A DNA stretch of 64,000 nt. It comes from Terrirhizobium terrae. Lineage in GTDB: Bacteria > Pseudomonadota > Alphaproteobacteria > Rhizobiales > Rhizobiaceae. The notes under the pieces are model-generated. The model was not told the DNA's origin. It searched no databases and saw only the letters and a program-made list of their open reading frames with translations. Made by a program: the position numbers and the translations under genes. The stretch covers positions 1,487,501-1,551,500 of the forward strand of contig NZ_CP104992.1 in the NCBI RefSeq assembly GCF_030323265.1, given 5' to 3'. This document shows positions 32,634-41,764 of this stretch, piece by piece. Each line of letters starts with the position of its first letter. Position 1 is the first letter of the stretch.

Positions 32634-33664
32634 CAGGCCTGTCCCCGCACGCGCTTGACCAGCTTCGTGACGTTTTCCGGGTCCGCTTCCGGCGTGATCC
32701 CGTGTCCGAGATTGAAGATCAGCGGACCGTTGCCCAGGGTCTGCAGAATGGCGTCGATACCGTCCGTCAGCGCGCTTCCGCCGGCGACTACGCGCATGGG
32801 ATCGAGATTGCCCTGCACCGGCCCTTCCTTCTGCAGCTCGGCCGCGAATGACAGCGGCACGCTCCAGTCGAGACCGATAGCATCGGCGCCCGTCTTTTGG
32901 CGGTAGTGACGAAGGTTCATCCCCGCGCCCTTGGCAAATGCGATGATTTTCGCCTGCGGCCTCTTGGCACGAATGATCTCGATCATCCGCGCGACGGGCT
33001 TGATGGCAAAATCCTCGAACTCGGTCTCTCCCAGAACACCTGCCCAGGAATCGAATATCTGCACGGCATCGGCGCCGGCATCGATCTGGGAAATCAGATA
33101 CTCGGCCGACATCTCCGCCAGAAATGCCAGGAGATGTTCCAGCGCCTTGCGGTTTCTGTAACCGAAGAGACGGGCAGGGGCCTGATCGGGCGTCCCGTGC
33201 CCGGCGATCATATAGGTCGCTACGGTCCAGGGAGCGCCGCAGAAGCCGAGCAGGGTGGTCTCGGCAGGCAGTTCCTGTCTCAACCGTCGAACCGTCTCCA
33301 GGACCGGGCCCAAGTGGCCAAGAGCACCCTCTGCCTTCAGAGCATAGATGCCGCTCTCGTCGATCGGGTCCATCTGCGGACCTTCGCCCGGCGTGAAGCG
33401 CACGTTCCGGTGAAGCGCATCGGGAATGACCAGAATGTCGGAAAACAGAATGGCTGCATCGAAACCATATCGCCTGATCGGCTGAAGCGTCACTTCGACG
33501 GCCAGATCAGGCGTATAACAGAGATCAAGGAACCCACCGGCCTTCGTGCGCGTTGCACGGTACTCGGGCAGATAGCGACCTGCCTGTCTCATAAGCCATA
33601 GCGGTGGTGGCGTTATCGTCTTGCCTTCCAGCACCTCGACGATCTTTCGCTTCGCAGCAGCCAA
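32633..33664 (-). CDS. hemE: Uroporphyrinogen decarboxylase
   Basis: Decarboxylates uroporphyrinogen III to coproporphyrinogen III. 343 residues with [17 protein letters not shown] near the N-terminus, the substrate-binding Arg motif of the family, and [12 protein letters not shown]. The start is a TTG at 33664 ([14 protein letters not shown]) after GAAAAGAGA, and no ATG suits. It is the first gene left of the putative origin. In Caulobacter and Sinorhizobium the chromosomal origin lies beside hemE too. Intact, coupled to hemJ. Confidence 0.96.
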   Translation of the reverse strand: MAAAKRKIVEVLEGKTITPPPLWLMRQAGRYLPEYRATRTKAGGFLDLCYTPDLAVEVTLQPIRRYGFDAAILFSDILVIPDALHRNVRFTPGEGPQMDPIDESGIYALKAEGALGHLGPVLETVRRLRQELPAETTLLGFCGAPWTVATYMIAGHGTPDQAPARLFGYRNRKALEHLLAFLAEMSAEYLISQIDAGADAVQIFDSWAGVLGETEFEDFAIKPVARMIEIIRAKRPQAKIIAFAKGAGMNLRHYRQKTGADAIGLDWSVPLSFAAELQKEGPVQGNLDPMRVVAGGSALTDGIDAILQTLGNGPLIFNLGHGITPEADPENVTKLVKRVRGQA

Positions 33665-33920
33665 TCTCTTTTCCTCATATAAAAAATCTAATTTCTAAAG
33701 GGTTTCTATTTCTTAGAGTCGGTGGGTATCAAGGATTAAAGTCAAACCACAGGTTAACCCTGCAACGAGCCTGCCCCGGTTCCGCTCGGAATAATCCTGG
33801 CCTGATTTCAGCGCCTCTGTGGACAGGCAAAAATATCGAATAAGATTCAATGACCTAGAAACCACCTGATCGGCATCCTGCTTGGGGATGGCTTGTGGAC
33901 ATTGAGTGGGGATGCGACAA

Positions 33921-33929
33921 TTATCCACG
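33921..33929 (+). promoter_or_regulatory. DnaA box TTATCCACG
   Basis: Eight of nine bases match TTATCCACA. It is the strongest individual box of the putative origin, near its centre. Confidence 0.6.
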
Positions 33930-34040
33930 CAACCCACAGAGCTGCCGTGAAGCTGTCAAAGCGATCGCTGTCTGTGGAGAACTCGCAGGTTTTCCCAAGG
34001 GCGGATCCCCTGAAACCCGGCACCCGTCGTCTGTCCCAGG

Positions 34041-34049
34041 TTATCAACA
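34041..34049 (+). promoter_or_regulatory. DnaA box-like TTATCAACA
   Basis: Eight of nine bases match TTATCCACA, with C to A at position 6. It is 17 bases upstream of the ppsR start, so it could also influence that promoter. Confidence 0.5.
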
Positions 34050-34065
34050 AACGGTAAAGTCTAAC

Positions 34066-34886
34066 GTGGAGAACCGAAAAACTTCTTCCACCTGCACCTG
34101 GTTTCTGACTCAACAGGAGAGACTCTGATCTCGGCGGGGCGGGCTGCAGCCGCGCAATTCCAGGGCAGCTACGCCCTTGAGCATGTCTATCCCCTGATCC
34201 GGAACCGCAAGCAGCTTTCAACGGTGCTGGAAGCAGTCGACAAGGAACCGGGCATCGTCCTCTATACGATCGTCGACCAGGATCTCGCCTCGGTCATCGA
34301 TCTGCGTTGCCGGGAAATGGCGGTGCCCTGCGTCAACGTTCTGGAACCGGTCATCGATGTGTTCCAGGCCTATCTCGGTGCTCCGTCCCGCCGCCGTGTC
34401 GGTGCGCAGCACGCGTTGAATGCCGATTACTTCGCCAGGATAGAAGCACTCAACTTCGCCATGGACCATGACGATGGCCAGATGCCGGAGACCTATGACG
34501 AGGCGGATGTCATCCTGATCGGCATCAGCCGGACGTCGAAGACACCGACCAGCATCTATCTGGCCAATCGCGGCATCAAGACGGCCAACATCCCGATCGT
34601 GCCCGGCGTCGATCTTCCGGATGCACTCTACCGCGCGAACCATCCGCTGATCGTCGGCCTCATCGCCACCACGGACAGGATTTCCCAGGTCCGCGAAAAT
34701 CGTGAGCTCGGCAGTTCCAACGGTTTCGATCGGCATACCTACATCGACCGGGCCAGCATCAACGAAGAGCTGAAATATGCGCGCGCGCTCTGCGCGCGAA
34801 ACAACTGGCCGATCATAGACGTCACGCGGCGTTCCATCGAGGAGACGGCGGCCGCGATTCTTGCACTGCGCCCCCGGCTCAGATAA
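34066..34886 (+). CDS. ppsR: PEP synthase / PPDK regulatory kinase-pyrophosphorylase, DUF299 (one frameshift)
   Basis: A bifunctional serine/threonine kinase and phosphotransferase that regulates PEP synthase or pyruvate phosphate dikinase. The core motif [18 protein letters not shown], with its ATP loop, is present near residue 155. The N-terminus begins with GTG 34066. With one A added to the run at 34077-34081 it reads [20 protein letters not shown], the canonical opening. Without it the frame stops almost at once. Restored length is about 273 residues. This is the first gene right of the origin and the homologue of RP001, which flanks Caulobacter Cori opposite hemE. That supports the origin call. 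Confidence 0.86.
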
Positions 34887-34920
34887 GGCCGAACCGGCTT
34901 GCCCCGGAGGTGATACCGAC

Positions 34921-35508
34921 ATGCGTCTAGTTCTTGCGTCATCCAGCCCGTTCCGAAAAATGCTCCTCGATAATGCAGGTCTCGCATTTGAAGCTCGTGC
35001 GGCAGATATCGATGAGCGCGCGATCGAAGCTTCCGCTGACCACGGCGAGCCGGACGAGGTTGCCAGAGTGCTGGCAAAGGCAAAGGCGCTGGATGTTTCG
35101 GCGCATTTCCTGGGAGCACTGATCATCGGCTCCGACCAGACCATGTCTTTAGGCGAGCGCGTTTATCACAAGGCGAAGAACCGGGATGAGGCGAAGCAGA
35201 CGCTTCTGTCCCTCTCCGGAAAGACCCATCAGCTGAACAGCGCCATCGCGCTTTCGCTCGATGGCAAGATCGTATGGGATCACGTTTCCCACGCACGGCT
35301 GACGGTCCGGGAGCTCAGCGAAGGTTTCATCGATCGATATCTCGACAAGGTCGGCGACAAGGCGTTGAGCAGTGTCGGCGCCTATCAGCTTGAAGGGGAG
35401 GGCATTCATCTTTTCTCGCAGATCGATGGCGACTACTTCACCATTCTCGGCCTGCCCATGCTCCCGCTTCTGCAACAACTTCGCCAGCTGGGAGCAATCG
35501 ATGGCTGA
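34921..35508 (+). CDS. maf: Maf-family nucleotide pyrophosphatase
   Basis: Hydrolyses non-canonical or methylated nucleoside triphosphates. The 195-residue protein begins [20 protein letters not shown] after GGAGGTGATA. It has the family Ser/Arg/Lys loop at the N-terminus and GSDQTM with the catalytic Asp near residue 77. It looks closer to the YceF branch (m7GTP pyrophosphatase) than to YhdE, but the assignment is not firm. The gene sits 34 bases after ppsR and overlaps aroE by eight bases. Intact. Confidence 0.88.
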   Translation: MRLVLASSSPFRKMLLDNAGLAFEARAADIDERAIEASADHGEPDEVARVLAKAKALDVSAHFLGALIIGSDQTMSLGERVYHKAKNRDEAKQTLLSLSGKTHQLNSAIALSLDGKIVWDHVSHARLTVRELSEGFIDRYLDKVGDKALSSVGAYQLEGEGIHLFSQIDGDYFTILGLPMLPLLQQLRQLGAIDG

Positions 35509-36361
35509 TTCACGTGAAACGGTTCTACCGAAGGCTTTCGTCACCGGCTGGCCGATCAAGCATTCCCGCTCCCCGATCATCCATCGCTACTGGCTGAAGC
35601 AGCATTCTCTGGCCGGGACATATGATGCCGTGGCTGTTGCTGAAAAAGATTTCGCCACCTTCATCACGTCCCTGAAGGACGGAACGAGCGGTTTTCGTGG
35701 CGGCAATGTCACGATCCCCCACAAGGAAACCGCCTTCCGCCTCTCCGACTGTCCCGACGAACTGGCGAAAGAACTGGGCGCCGCCAACACTTTGTGGGTG
35801 GAAGAAGGCCGGGTGTATGCGACGAATACCGATGGCTATGGCTTCGCGACCAATCTCGACGATATTAATGCCGGCTGGGACAGGACCGAGCGCGCGGTCA
35901 TTCTCGGTGCCGGTGGCGCCAGCCGCGCCGTCGTCCAGGCGGTCCGCGATCGCGGCATCGGCGAAATCCATGTCGTCAACCGCACGCCTTCACGCGCACA
36001 GGAACTGGCCGACCGCTTCGGTCCGAAGGTTCACGCCCATGCCCTGCCGGCCTTGTCGGAGGTCATGACCGGCGCTGGCCTCTTCATCAATACAACCTCG
36101 CTTGGCATGGACGGTGAGGAATCCGCCGACTTCGATTTCTCGCCGCTGCGGTCAGGTGCCCTGGTGACCGACATCGTCTACGTTCCGCTGGAAACCCCGA
36201 TCCTGAAACAGGCGCGCGAGCAGGGATTTGCCACGGCGGACGGGCTTGGCATGCTTCTGCACCAGGCCGCTCCCGGCTTCGAAAAATGGTTCGGCATTCG
36301 TCCAGCCGTAGATGAGACGCTCCGGGCGATGATCGTCAAAGATATTCAGGCCGCGCCATGA
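35501..36361 (+). CDS. aroE: Shikimate dehydrogenase (NADP+)
   Basis: Reduces dehydroshikimate to shikimate in aromatic amino acid synthesis. 286 residues from ATG 35501. The N-terminal substrate domain contains [12 protein letters not shown] and [10 protein letters not shown] with the catalytic Lys, then NTDGYGF. The NADP domain has [12 protein letters not shown]. The start MADSRET encodes a parS site. It overlaps maf (eight bases) and coaE (four bases). Intact. Confidence 0.94.
   Translation: MADSRETVLPKAFVTGWPIKHSRSPIIHRYWLKQHSLAGTYDAVAVAEKDFATFITSLKDGTSGFRGGNVTIPHKETAFRLSDCPDELAKELGAANTLWVEEGRVYATNTDGYGFATNLDDINAGWDRTERAVILGAGGASRAVVQAVRDRGIGEIHVVNRTPSRAQELADRFGPKVHAHALPALSEVMTGAGLFINTTSLGMDGEESADFDFSPLRSGALVTDIVYVPLETPILKQAREQGFATADGLGMLLHQAAPGFEKWFGIRPAVDETLRAMIVKDIQAAP
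35506..35521 (+). other. parS site 3 (first codons of aroE)
   Basis: TGATTCACGTGAAACG, 14 of 16 positions with an intact CACGTG core. It covers codons 3-7 of aroE and the maf stop, about 1.5 kb right of the origin. Confidence 0.85.
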
Positions 36362-36963
36362 TCGTCATCGGCCTCACCGGATCGATCGGCATGGGAAAAT
36401 CGACCACCGCGGCCATGTTCGCGGCGGAAGGAATTCCGGTCAACGATCCCGATGCGGTCGTGCATGACCTCTATCGCTCGGACGCAGTCAAACCTGTAGG
36501 CACAGCCTTTCCCGGTGTTGTGAGAGATGGCGTTGTCGACCGGGCGGAACTGGGACGGCAATTGTCGCAGCAACCCGATGGCTTTCGTCGGCTTGAAGCG
36601 ATCGTCCATCCGCTGGTGCGGGCACGGGAGAAGCAGTTTCTGGAAATGCAGAAGGCAGCCGGTGCGGATCTCGTTCTTCTCGATATCCCGCTGCTTTTTG
36701 AGACCGGCGGCGAAAATCGCGTCGATTCCGTTGTGGTCATCACCTGCGATCCACAGATACAGAGGCAGCGAGTCCTTGCCAGGCCGGGCATGACGGAGGA
36801 AAAATTCAAGCTGATCCTCGATCGTCAGGTGCCGGATCAGGAAAAGCGAGCCTGCGCCGATTTCATCATCGATACGAGCGATGGGATGGATGCGGCGAGA
36901 ACACGGGTCAGACAGATCATCGAACTCCTAAGATCGGGAGTGAGGAGCGAACGCAATGCGTGA
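36358..36963 (+). CDS. coaE: Dephospho-CoA kinase
   Basis: Phosphorylates dephospho-CoA, the last step of coenzyme A synthesis. 201 residues with P-loop [14 protein letters not shown] at the N-terminus, [13 protein letters not shown], and [11 protein letters not shown]. The start overlaps the aroE stop (ATGA) and the end overlaps dnaQ by eight bases, so maf-aroE-coaE-dnaQ form one compact unit. Intact. Confidence 0.95.
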   Translation: MIVIGLTGSIGMGKSTTAAMFAAEGIPVNDPDAVVHDLYRSDAVKPVGTAFPGVVRDGVVDRAELGRQLSQQPDGFRRLEAIVHPLVRAREKQFLEMQKAAGADLVLLDIPLLFETGGENRVDSVVVITCDPQIQRQRVLARPGMTEEKFKLILDRQVPDQEKRACADFIIDTSDGMDAARTRVRQIIELLRSGVRSERNA

Positions 36964-37660
36964 AATCATCTTCGATACGGAAACGACGGGCCTTGAATCG
37001 AAGCAGGACCGCATCATCGAAATCGGCGGCGTCGAGCTCTTCAATCACTTCCCGACGGGAAAGACCCTTCACATCTTCATAAACCCGGGTGACCGCAAGG
37101 TTCATCCGGACGCCCTGGCGATCCACGGCATCACCGATGAATTCCTGAAGGATAAGCCGGTTTTCGCCGACGTGGTGCAGGAGATCATCGACTTCTTCGA
37201 CGGCGCCAAATGGGTCGCCCATAACGCGACCTTCGACATGGGCTTCATCAACGCCGAGTTCGAACGCCTGGGCATTCCCCCGGTTTCGAACGACCAGGTC
37301 ATCGACACCCTGTCCATGGCGCGCCGCAAGCATCCGATGGGCCCAAATTCGCTCGATGCGCTTTGCCGTCGTTATGGCATCGACAATGCCCACCGTACCA
37401 AGCACGGCGCATTGCTCGACTCCGAACTCTTGGCGGAAGTCTATATCGAGATGAATGGCGGCCGTCAGGCCGCGCTTGGTCTCGGCAGTGTCGAACAGGC
37501 GACATCCGTTGTCGAGACGGACGAGATCGTGGTCGTCACGGATCGCGTTCGTCCGAGAGCCCTGCCGAACCGACTTAGTGCCGAAGACATGGAAACGCAT
37601 GCGTCGATGATTGCATCGATGAAAGCCAAGGCGATCTGGCAGAAATATCGAGATAACTGA
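36956..37660 (+). CDS. dnaQ: DNA polymerase III epsilon subunit (proofreading exonuclease)
   Basis: 3'-5' proofreading exonuclease of the replicase. 234 residues. ExoI motif [11 protein letters not shown] (Asp7, Glu9) and Exo[14 protein letters not shown] are clear. ExoIII is [14 protein letters not shown] with the final Asp. Residues 190-234 are a linker and the probable alpha-subunit contact. It overlaps coaE and is closed by a very good hairpin. Intact. Confidence 0.95.
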   Translation: MREIIFDTETTGLESKQDRIIEIGGVELFNHFPTGKTLHIFINPGDRKVHPDALAIHGITDEFLKDKPVFADVVQEIIDFFDGAKWVAHNATFDMGFINAEFERLGIPPVSNDQVIDTLSMARRKHPMGPNSLDALCRRYGIDNAHRTKHGALLDSELLAEVYIEMNGGRQAALGLGSVEQATSVVETDEIVVVTDRVRPRALPNRLSAEDMETHASMIASMKAKAIWQKYRDN

Positions 37661-37670
37661 GGATAAAAAG

Positions 37671-37694
37671 AAGCCCGGGAGACCCGGGCTTTTT
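37671..37694 (+). terminator. Bidirectional terminator between dnaQ and secB
   Basis: AAGCCCGGG (37671-37679) pairs perfectly with CCCGGGCTT (37683-37691) over a 3-base loop, with a T tract on the right and AAAAAG on the left. It suits both converging genes. Confidence 0.92.
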
Positions 37695-37702
37695 CATGTC
37701 TA

Positions 37703-38179
37703 TCAGCTGTTGAGCGGCTGAACCTTGGCGCGGGCCTGTTCCTCGGCCATGCGCTGCGAAAACATCTGCGCAAAATCGATCGGGTCGATCATCAGCGGCG
37801 GGAAGCCACCGTTGCGGGTTACATCGGCGATGATCTGGCGCGCGAACGGGAAGAGTAGGCGCGGGCACTCGATGAAGAGAACCGGCAGCATGTGCTCCTG
37901 CGGGAAACCGGTGATGCGGAAGACGCCGCCATAGACGAGCTCGGCAGCGAAGACGACCTTGTCGTCGTCCTTGGCTTCTGCATTCAGCGTCAGCACGACA
38001 TCGAAATCGCTTTCCGACAACGGGTTGGCGTTGACGTTCACGTTGATGTTGATGCTCGGAGCCTTGTCACGAGCCTGCAGCGAACGAGGCGCGCCCGGGT
38101 TTTCGAAGGAAAGATCCTTCGTGTACTGGGCGAGAATGTTGATCGACGGGCTCGCCGACTGCGTGTTTTCGTCTGCCAT
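37703..38179 (-). CDS. secB: Protein-export chaperone SecB
   Basis: Tetrameric chaperone that keeps preproteins unfolded for SecA. 158 residues: [20 protein letters not shown], then [13 protein letters not shown] and the core NVNVNAN, and [15 protein letters not shown] near the C-terminus, as in alphaproteobacterial SecB. Single intact frame, transcribed against dnaQ and ending beside the shared terminator. Confidence 0.95.
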   Translation of the reverse strand: MADENTQSASPSINILAQYTKDLSFENPGAPRSLQARDKAPSININVNVNANPLSESDFDVVLTLNAEAKDDDKVVFAAELVYGGVFRITGFPQEHMLPVLFIECPRLLFPFARQIIADVTRNGGFPPLMIDPIDFAQMFSQRMAEEQARAKVQPLNS

Positions 38180-38261
38180 GGCATATCCTCAGGACTGATG
38201 CGTTGAGGCCGTCTAACATCTAGATAATACGCTTACAACCCGGCAGAGCCTGCAACCCGCC

Positions 38262-38810
38262 TTATGGCTCCTGATCCTTGTCCTTGGCCCAGGGAGAAGA
38301 CGGGTTGGGATTGCCGTCTCGACGAAACTCGTCTTCGTCGAGGTCCACGACCTTGCCGACACTTTTGGAGCGATCCGGCGACGAGCTGTTCGTCGGCTGC
38401 GAAGGGCCGCTTCCGAAACCGGTGCTACCGCCGGTACGACCCTGTCTGTTGACGACGACCACGCGCTTTCCGACCAGCGACCACAGAAACTGCCGCACGA
38501 TCGGAATGAACAGGGCGATACCGATGATATCCGTCAAAAAGCCCGGCAGCAGCAGCAGAATGCCGGCGACGACGATCATCGCGCCGTTCACGACGGAACT
38601 GGCGGGGATATGGCCCTGCTGGCTTTCCTGCGATAACTTCCTCAACAGATGCAGTCCCTGCTGCCTCAAAAGGAAGGCACCGAGCAATCCCGTCCCGATG
38701 ACGAGACCTAGGGTCCACCATAGTCCGATTGCCCGCCCGACCACGACGAAGCCGGCGATTTCGGCCAGGGGCCAGGCGATAACGAGAAGAAGAGCGTAAT
38801 GTGGGCGCAT
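38262..38810 (-). CDS. FxsA-family membrane protein
   Basis: A 182-residue inner-membrane protein. Two hydrophobic helices near the N-terminus (LLVIAWPLAEIAGFVVVG; LWWTLGLVIGTGLLGAFLL), a conserved LRQQG and a further hairpin at about 78-108 (VVAGILLLLPGFLTDIIGIA) define FxsA, named for suppression of F-plasmid exclusion of phage T7 in E. coli. Function otherwise unknown. The C-terminal 55 residues are charged and of low complexity. It lies upstream of secB in the same direction. Confidence 0.82.
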   Translation of the reverse strand: MRPHYALLLVIAWPLAEIAGFVVVGRAIGLWWTLGLVIGTGLLGAFLLRQQGLHLLRKLSQESQQGHIPASSVVNGAMIVVAGILLLLPGFLTDIIGIALFIPIVRQFLWSLVGKRVVVVNRQGRTGGSTGFGSGPSQPTNSSSPDRSKSVGKVVDLDEDEFRRDGNPNPSSPWAKDKDQEP

Positions 38811-38845
38811 GATCCAGTTAACGATTAAAGACAGGGGTTACCAGA

Positions 38846-38946
38846 GCATGTCGCGCAAAAGTGTGCAGCGGTCTTGCGTAAACGACATGCGACAAAAAGA
38901 TCTAAAGCGTGACGGAGCGAACCCACAGGATCGCGACACGCTTTAG
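38846..38946. repeat. Two adjacent palindromes, RIME-like intergenic element
   Basis: GCATGTCG (38846-38853) is inverted at CGACATGC (38883-38890). CTAAAGCGTG (38902-38911) is inverted at CACGCTTTAG (38937-38946). The first arm continues CGCAAAAGTGTGCAGCGG, a word I associate with multicopy palindromic intergenic elements of Rhizobiaceae. The copy number cannot be checked here, and this is the only copy in the window. It lies between divergent fxsA and timA. Confidence 0.6.
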
Positions 38947-39031
38947 TCTCACGCCTTCGCTATTTGAAGATGGCATGATGCAGACTATATGAGACTATGA
39001 ATTCAACTTTTAAACGGCATCGCGGGTTAAG

Positions 39032-39733
39032 ATGGGCTCAAACGACTTCATAACACTCTTTTTCCTTGTGGCCGCTGTGCTGATTTTTCTGCAATTGCGC
39101 AGTGTTCTGGGCCGGCGGACAGGAAACGAGAAGCCGCCATTCGATCCCTACAGCCCGCGTGATGTGATGAAGAACCCGGGCGCGGCGGATGACGGCAAGG
39201 TCGTGACCTTGCCCCGCAAGGAAGCGGGCGACGACGATCAGCGCGTGGCCGATGCGGATGCGCTCGCCCAGCCGGGCAGCGATCTGAACGGGGCGTTGAA
39301 GGACATCATCAAGGCTGATCCGGCCTTCCGTCCGAAGGAATTCCTCGACGGTGCCAAGATGGCCTATGAAATGATCGTGATGGCCTTTGCCGATGGCGAT
39401 CGCAAGACGCTCAAAGGCCTCCTCTCGAAGGAAGTCTTCGACGGCTTCGATGCGGCGATACGCGATCGCGAAGCCCGTGGCGAAGTGGTCAAGTCCACCT
39501 TCGTCGGCATCGACAAGGCTGCCATCACCAATGCTTCGCTCAAGCAGTCCGAAGCCCAGGTCACGATCCGCATCGTCAGCCAGCTGATTTCCGCCACCTT
39601 CGACAAGGATGGCAAGCTGATCGATGGCGATCAGGAAGCCGTGGCCGAAGTCACCGATATCTGGACCTTCGCCCGCGACATCCGTTCCCGCGATCCGAAC
39701 TGGAAGCTGATCGCGACCGAATCCGAACAATGA
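39032..39733 (+). CDS. Tim44/TimA-domain inner-membrane protein
   Basis: 233 residues: an N-terminal membrane helix (about 6-24, ITLFFLVAAVLIFLQL), a charged linker, and a Tim44-like domain from about residue 90 to the end. This is the alphaproteobacterial relative of the mitochondrial import motor subunit Tim44 (called TimA in Caulobacter), probably anchored on the cytoplasmic side or in the periplasm, topology unclear. Its biochemical role is unknown. It is the first gene of a four-gene chain in which each start overlaps the previous stop by ATGA. Intact. Confidence 0.82.
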   Translation: MGSNDFITLFFLVAAVLIFLQLRSVLGRRTGNEKPPFDPYSPRDVMKNPGAADDGKVVTLPRKEAGDDDQRVADADALAQPGSDLNGALKDIIKADPAFRPKEFLDGAKMAYEMIVMAFADGDRKTLKGLLSKEVFDGFDAAIRDREARGEVVKSTFVGIDKAAITNASLKQSEAQVTIRIVSQLISATFDKDGKLIDGDQEAVAEVTDIWTFARDIRSRDPNWKLIATESEQ

Positions 39734-40851
39734 CCGACGCGTCGCCGGGATACCGCCTGTCTGCCGTATCCTTCGGCGATCTGCCCGATTGGGACAAGGA
39801 TGACCCTCGCCCGCTTTTCGAAGCGATGGCGAGGTGTCTTTTTCATATCCGCGACATCAAGCCTTACCGCACCGGCTCTCTCGGCCTATCCTCCGACGAT
39901 CTTCAGCCCTTGTTGGAAGCTGCAGGCGGCGCAGTGGCCGGGACCGCTGACGACGCCCGCCGGTTCTTCGAACAGACCTGCATCCCCTTCCGCATCATTA
40001 GAGACGATGACCAGTCCGGTCTGGTGACGGCCTTCTACGAGCCGGAGGTTGAAGTCTCTGCGCATCGCGACGAAACTTGGGCCTATCCATTCTACTATCG
40101 CCCGAATGATCTGATTGATCTCGATGACACCAACCGGCCGGCAGATCTGGAATCCGGCTACATGTTCGGCCGCATGACGCCGAGCGGCATCAATGAATAT
40201 CCTGACCGCAAGGCGATCGATCAGGGGTATCTGGAGGGCAGGGGCCTGGAAATTGCCTGGGCCCGCTCGAAAGTCGATGTTTTCTTCGCGCATGTCCAGG
40301 GCGCTGCCCGGCTGAAATTCCCGGATGGCACCATCCGCCGGATCACCTATGCGGCAAAGGCCGGGCATCCGTTTTCACCGATCGGCAAGCTCCTAATCGA
40401 TCGCGGCGAAATCGAGCGTGAACAGATCTCCATGCAGAGCATCCGCGCATGGCTGGCGAGGAATCCGGCTAAGGTTGACGACGTGCTCTGGCACAATCGC
40501 TCCTACATCTTCTTCCGTGATGCCGATGTCTCGGACGATGTGCTGGGGCCGGTGGCCGCTGCAAAGGTGCCGCTGGTCGCCGGCCGCTCACTCGCTGTCG
40601 ATCGCCAGATCCACACCTTCGGCTACCCGTTCTTCATCCACGCACCGACATTGAAGCATCTGGACGAGGGCCATTCCTTCGCCCGCCTCATGCTGGCGCT
40701 TGACACGGGATCGGCAATCGTCGGTCCGGCGCGGGGTGATATCTTCACCGGTTCCGGCTATGAGGCTGGCGAAATCGCAGGGACGGTGAAGAATGACGCG
40801 GATTTCTATATCCTGATCCCCAAGGCAGCGGCAGTCAGGTATGGCGCATGA
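39730..40851 (+). CDS. mltA: Membrane-bound lytic murein transglycosylase A
   Basis: 373 residues with the MltA domain and the C-terminal 3D domain. The active-site region LDTGSAIVGPARGDIFTG holds the catalytic Asp in the second barrel. It should cleave peptidoglycan glycan strands. Oddly, there is no signal peptide or lipobox at the N-terminus (MTDASPGYRLSAVSFGDLPD). Either export is unconventional or the true start is upstream, which the ATGA overlap with timA argues against. Second in the timA-mltA-smr-xre chain. Intact. Confidence 0.85.
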   Translation: MTDASPGYRLSAVSFGDLPDWDKDDPRPLFEAMARCLFHIRDIKPYRTGSLGLSSDDLQPLLEAAGGAVAGTADDARRFFEQTCIPFRIIRDDDQSGLVTAFYEPEVEVSAHRDETWAYPFYYRPNDLIDLDDTNRPADLESGYMFGRMTPSGINEYPDRKAIDQGYLEGRGLEIAWARSKVDVFFAHVQGAARLKFPDGTIRRITYAAKAGHPFSPIGKLLIDRGEIEREQISMQSIRAWLARNPAKVDDVLWHNRSYIFFRDADVSDDVLGPVAAAKVPLVAGRSLAVDRQIHTFGYPFFIHAPTLKHLDEGHSFARLMLALDTGSAIVGPARGDIFTGSGYEAGEIAGTVKNDADFYILIPKAAAVRYGA

Positions 40852-41411
40852 AGGGCGGACGCAAACTCGATCCTGAAGAACGGATCCTATGGGGCAAGGT
40901 CGCCAAGTCCACCCGTGCCTTCAAGGAGCGCGAGCAGGACCTTCTGGCTTTCGTGACGGAGGAAGCTGAGCGCGTCGCAGAAGCCGAAAAGCAGGCGCCC
41001 GCATTACCGAGCGAGGTGACCGACAGGCCGGCGAAATCCGTCGCCACAGCCCGCAAGCCGAGCGGCTTCCATCACCCGCTGGAAAAGCCGACCAAGCAGA
41101 AGCTCGCCAAGGGCAAACTCGCCATCGAAGCGCGGCTCGATCTGCACGGCTTGTTTCAGGCAGAAGCCCACGACCTTCTTCTGGATTTCATTTACCGGGC
41201 TCACGATCGCGGTCTTCGCCATGTCCTGGTGATCACCGGCAAGGGCAGCTCCATGGGCAGCGAAGGCGCGCTGCGGCGTGCCGTGCCCATGTGGTTCTCC
41301 AAGCCGGAATTCCGCTTCCTGATTTCTTCCTATGAATGGGCGGCACGCCATCATGGCGGCGAGGGCGCTCTTTACGTTCGCCTTGCCCGCATCGATCGGC
41401 ACGCGCCATGA
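40848..41411 (+). CDS. Smr-domain protein
   Basis: 187 residues. A basic, charged N-terminal half leads to an Smr (small MutS-related) domain of about 85 residues (EARLDLHGLFQAEAHDLL; HVLVITGKGSSMG). In other systems Smr domains are nicking or RNA endonucleases, and the LDLHG motif is the conserved part. The natural substrate is unknown. The start overlaps the mltA stop (ATGA), and the next gene overlaps it the same way. Intact. Confidence 0.85.
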   Translation: MKGGRKLDPEERILWGKVAKSTRAFKEREQDLLAFVTEEAERVAEAEKQAPALPSEVTDRPAKSVATARKPSGFHHPLEKPTKQKLAKGKLAIEARLDLHGLFQAEAHDLLLDFIYRAHDRGLRHVLVITGKGSSMGSEGALRRAVPMWFSKPEFRFLISSYEWAARHHGGEGALYVRLARIDRHAP

Positions 41412-41764
41412 CGCCCTTCGGCGAAGCGATGCGAAAGCTGCGCCAGAAGAAGGGCGTCACACAGCGCGACCTGGCGCGAGCCATCGGTGTCACCCCGGCT
41501 TATCTGTCGGCGCTGGAACATGGCCGACGCGGAAAGCCGACCTTCGAGCTGCTCCAGCGCATTGCCGGCTACTTCAACATCATCTGGGATGAGGCGGAGG
41601 ACCTGTTCGGTCTGGCGAACATGTCCGATCCGAAGGTCGTCGTCGACACGTCCGGATTGCCTGCGAGCTATACGATGCTGGCCAATCGGCTGGCCAAACG
41701 GATTGGCACTTTGACGCCGGATATGGTAGAAGAAATAGACAAAATCCTGAGGCGTCAGCCCTAG
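41408..41764 (+). CDS. XRE-family helix-turn-helix regulator
   Basis: A 118-residue DNA-binding protein. Residues 5-60 form a lambda-repressor-like HTH (MRKLRQKKGVTQRDLARAIG, then VTPAYLSALEHGRRGKP). The C-terminal third, with no clear domain, may mediate dimerisation. Its ATG overlaps the smr stop and it ends about 170 bases before gyrB. It may control its own operon or gyrB, but no operator is evident. Intact. Confidence 0.83.
   Translation: MTPFGEAMRKLRQKKGVTQRDLARAIGVTPAYLSALEHGRRGKPTFELLQRIAGYFNIIWDEAEDLFGLANMSDPKVVVDTSGLPASYTMLANRLAKRIGTLTPDMVEEIDKILRRQP

Larger units (their letters stand above)
33665..34065. other. oriC: Putative chromosomal replication origin (oriC)
   Basis: A 401-base gap between divergent hemE and ppsR, the position of the Caulobacter and Sinorhizobium origins. 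The left end is A/T-rich (ATATAAAAAATCTAATTTC). Five DnaA-box-like 9-mers are visible: TTATCCACG at 33921, TTATCAACA at 34041 and, on the other strand, TGTGGACAG at 33818, TGTGGACAT at 33894 and TGTGGAGAA at 33973. The first two match the consensus TTATCCACA at eight positions. CtrA-like half sites are weak: TTAA at 33737 and GTTAAC at 33753 but not spaced TTAA-N7-TTAA. Gene direction flips here. dnaA itself is not in the window. The ppsR start lies at the right edge. Confidence 0.75.

Noticed and set aside
33737..33758. A paired CtrA site in the origin region (TTAA...GTTAAC)
   Set aside because: The half sites are about 14 bases apart instead of the 7 needed for TTAA-N7-TTAA, so only weak half sites can be claimed.
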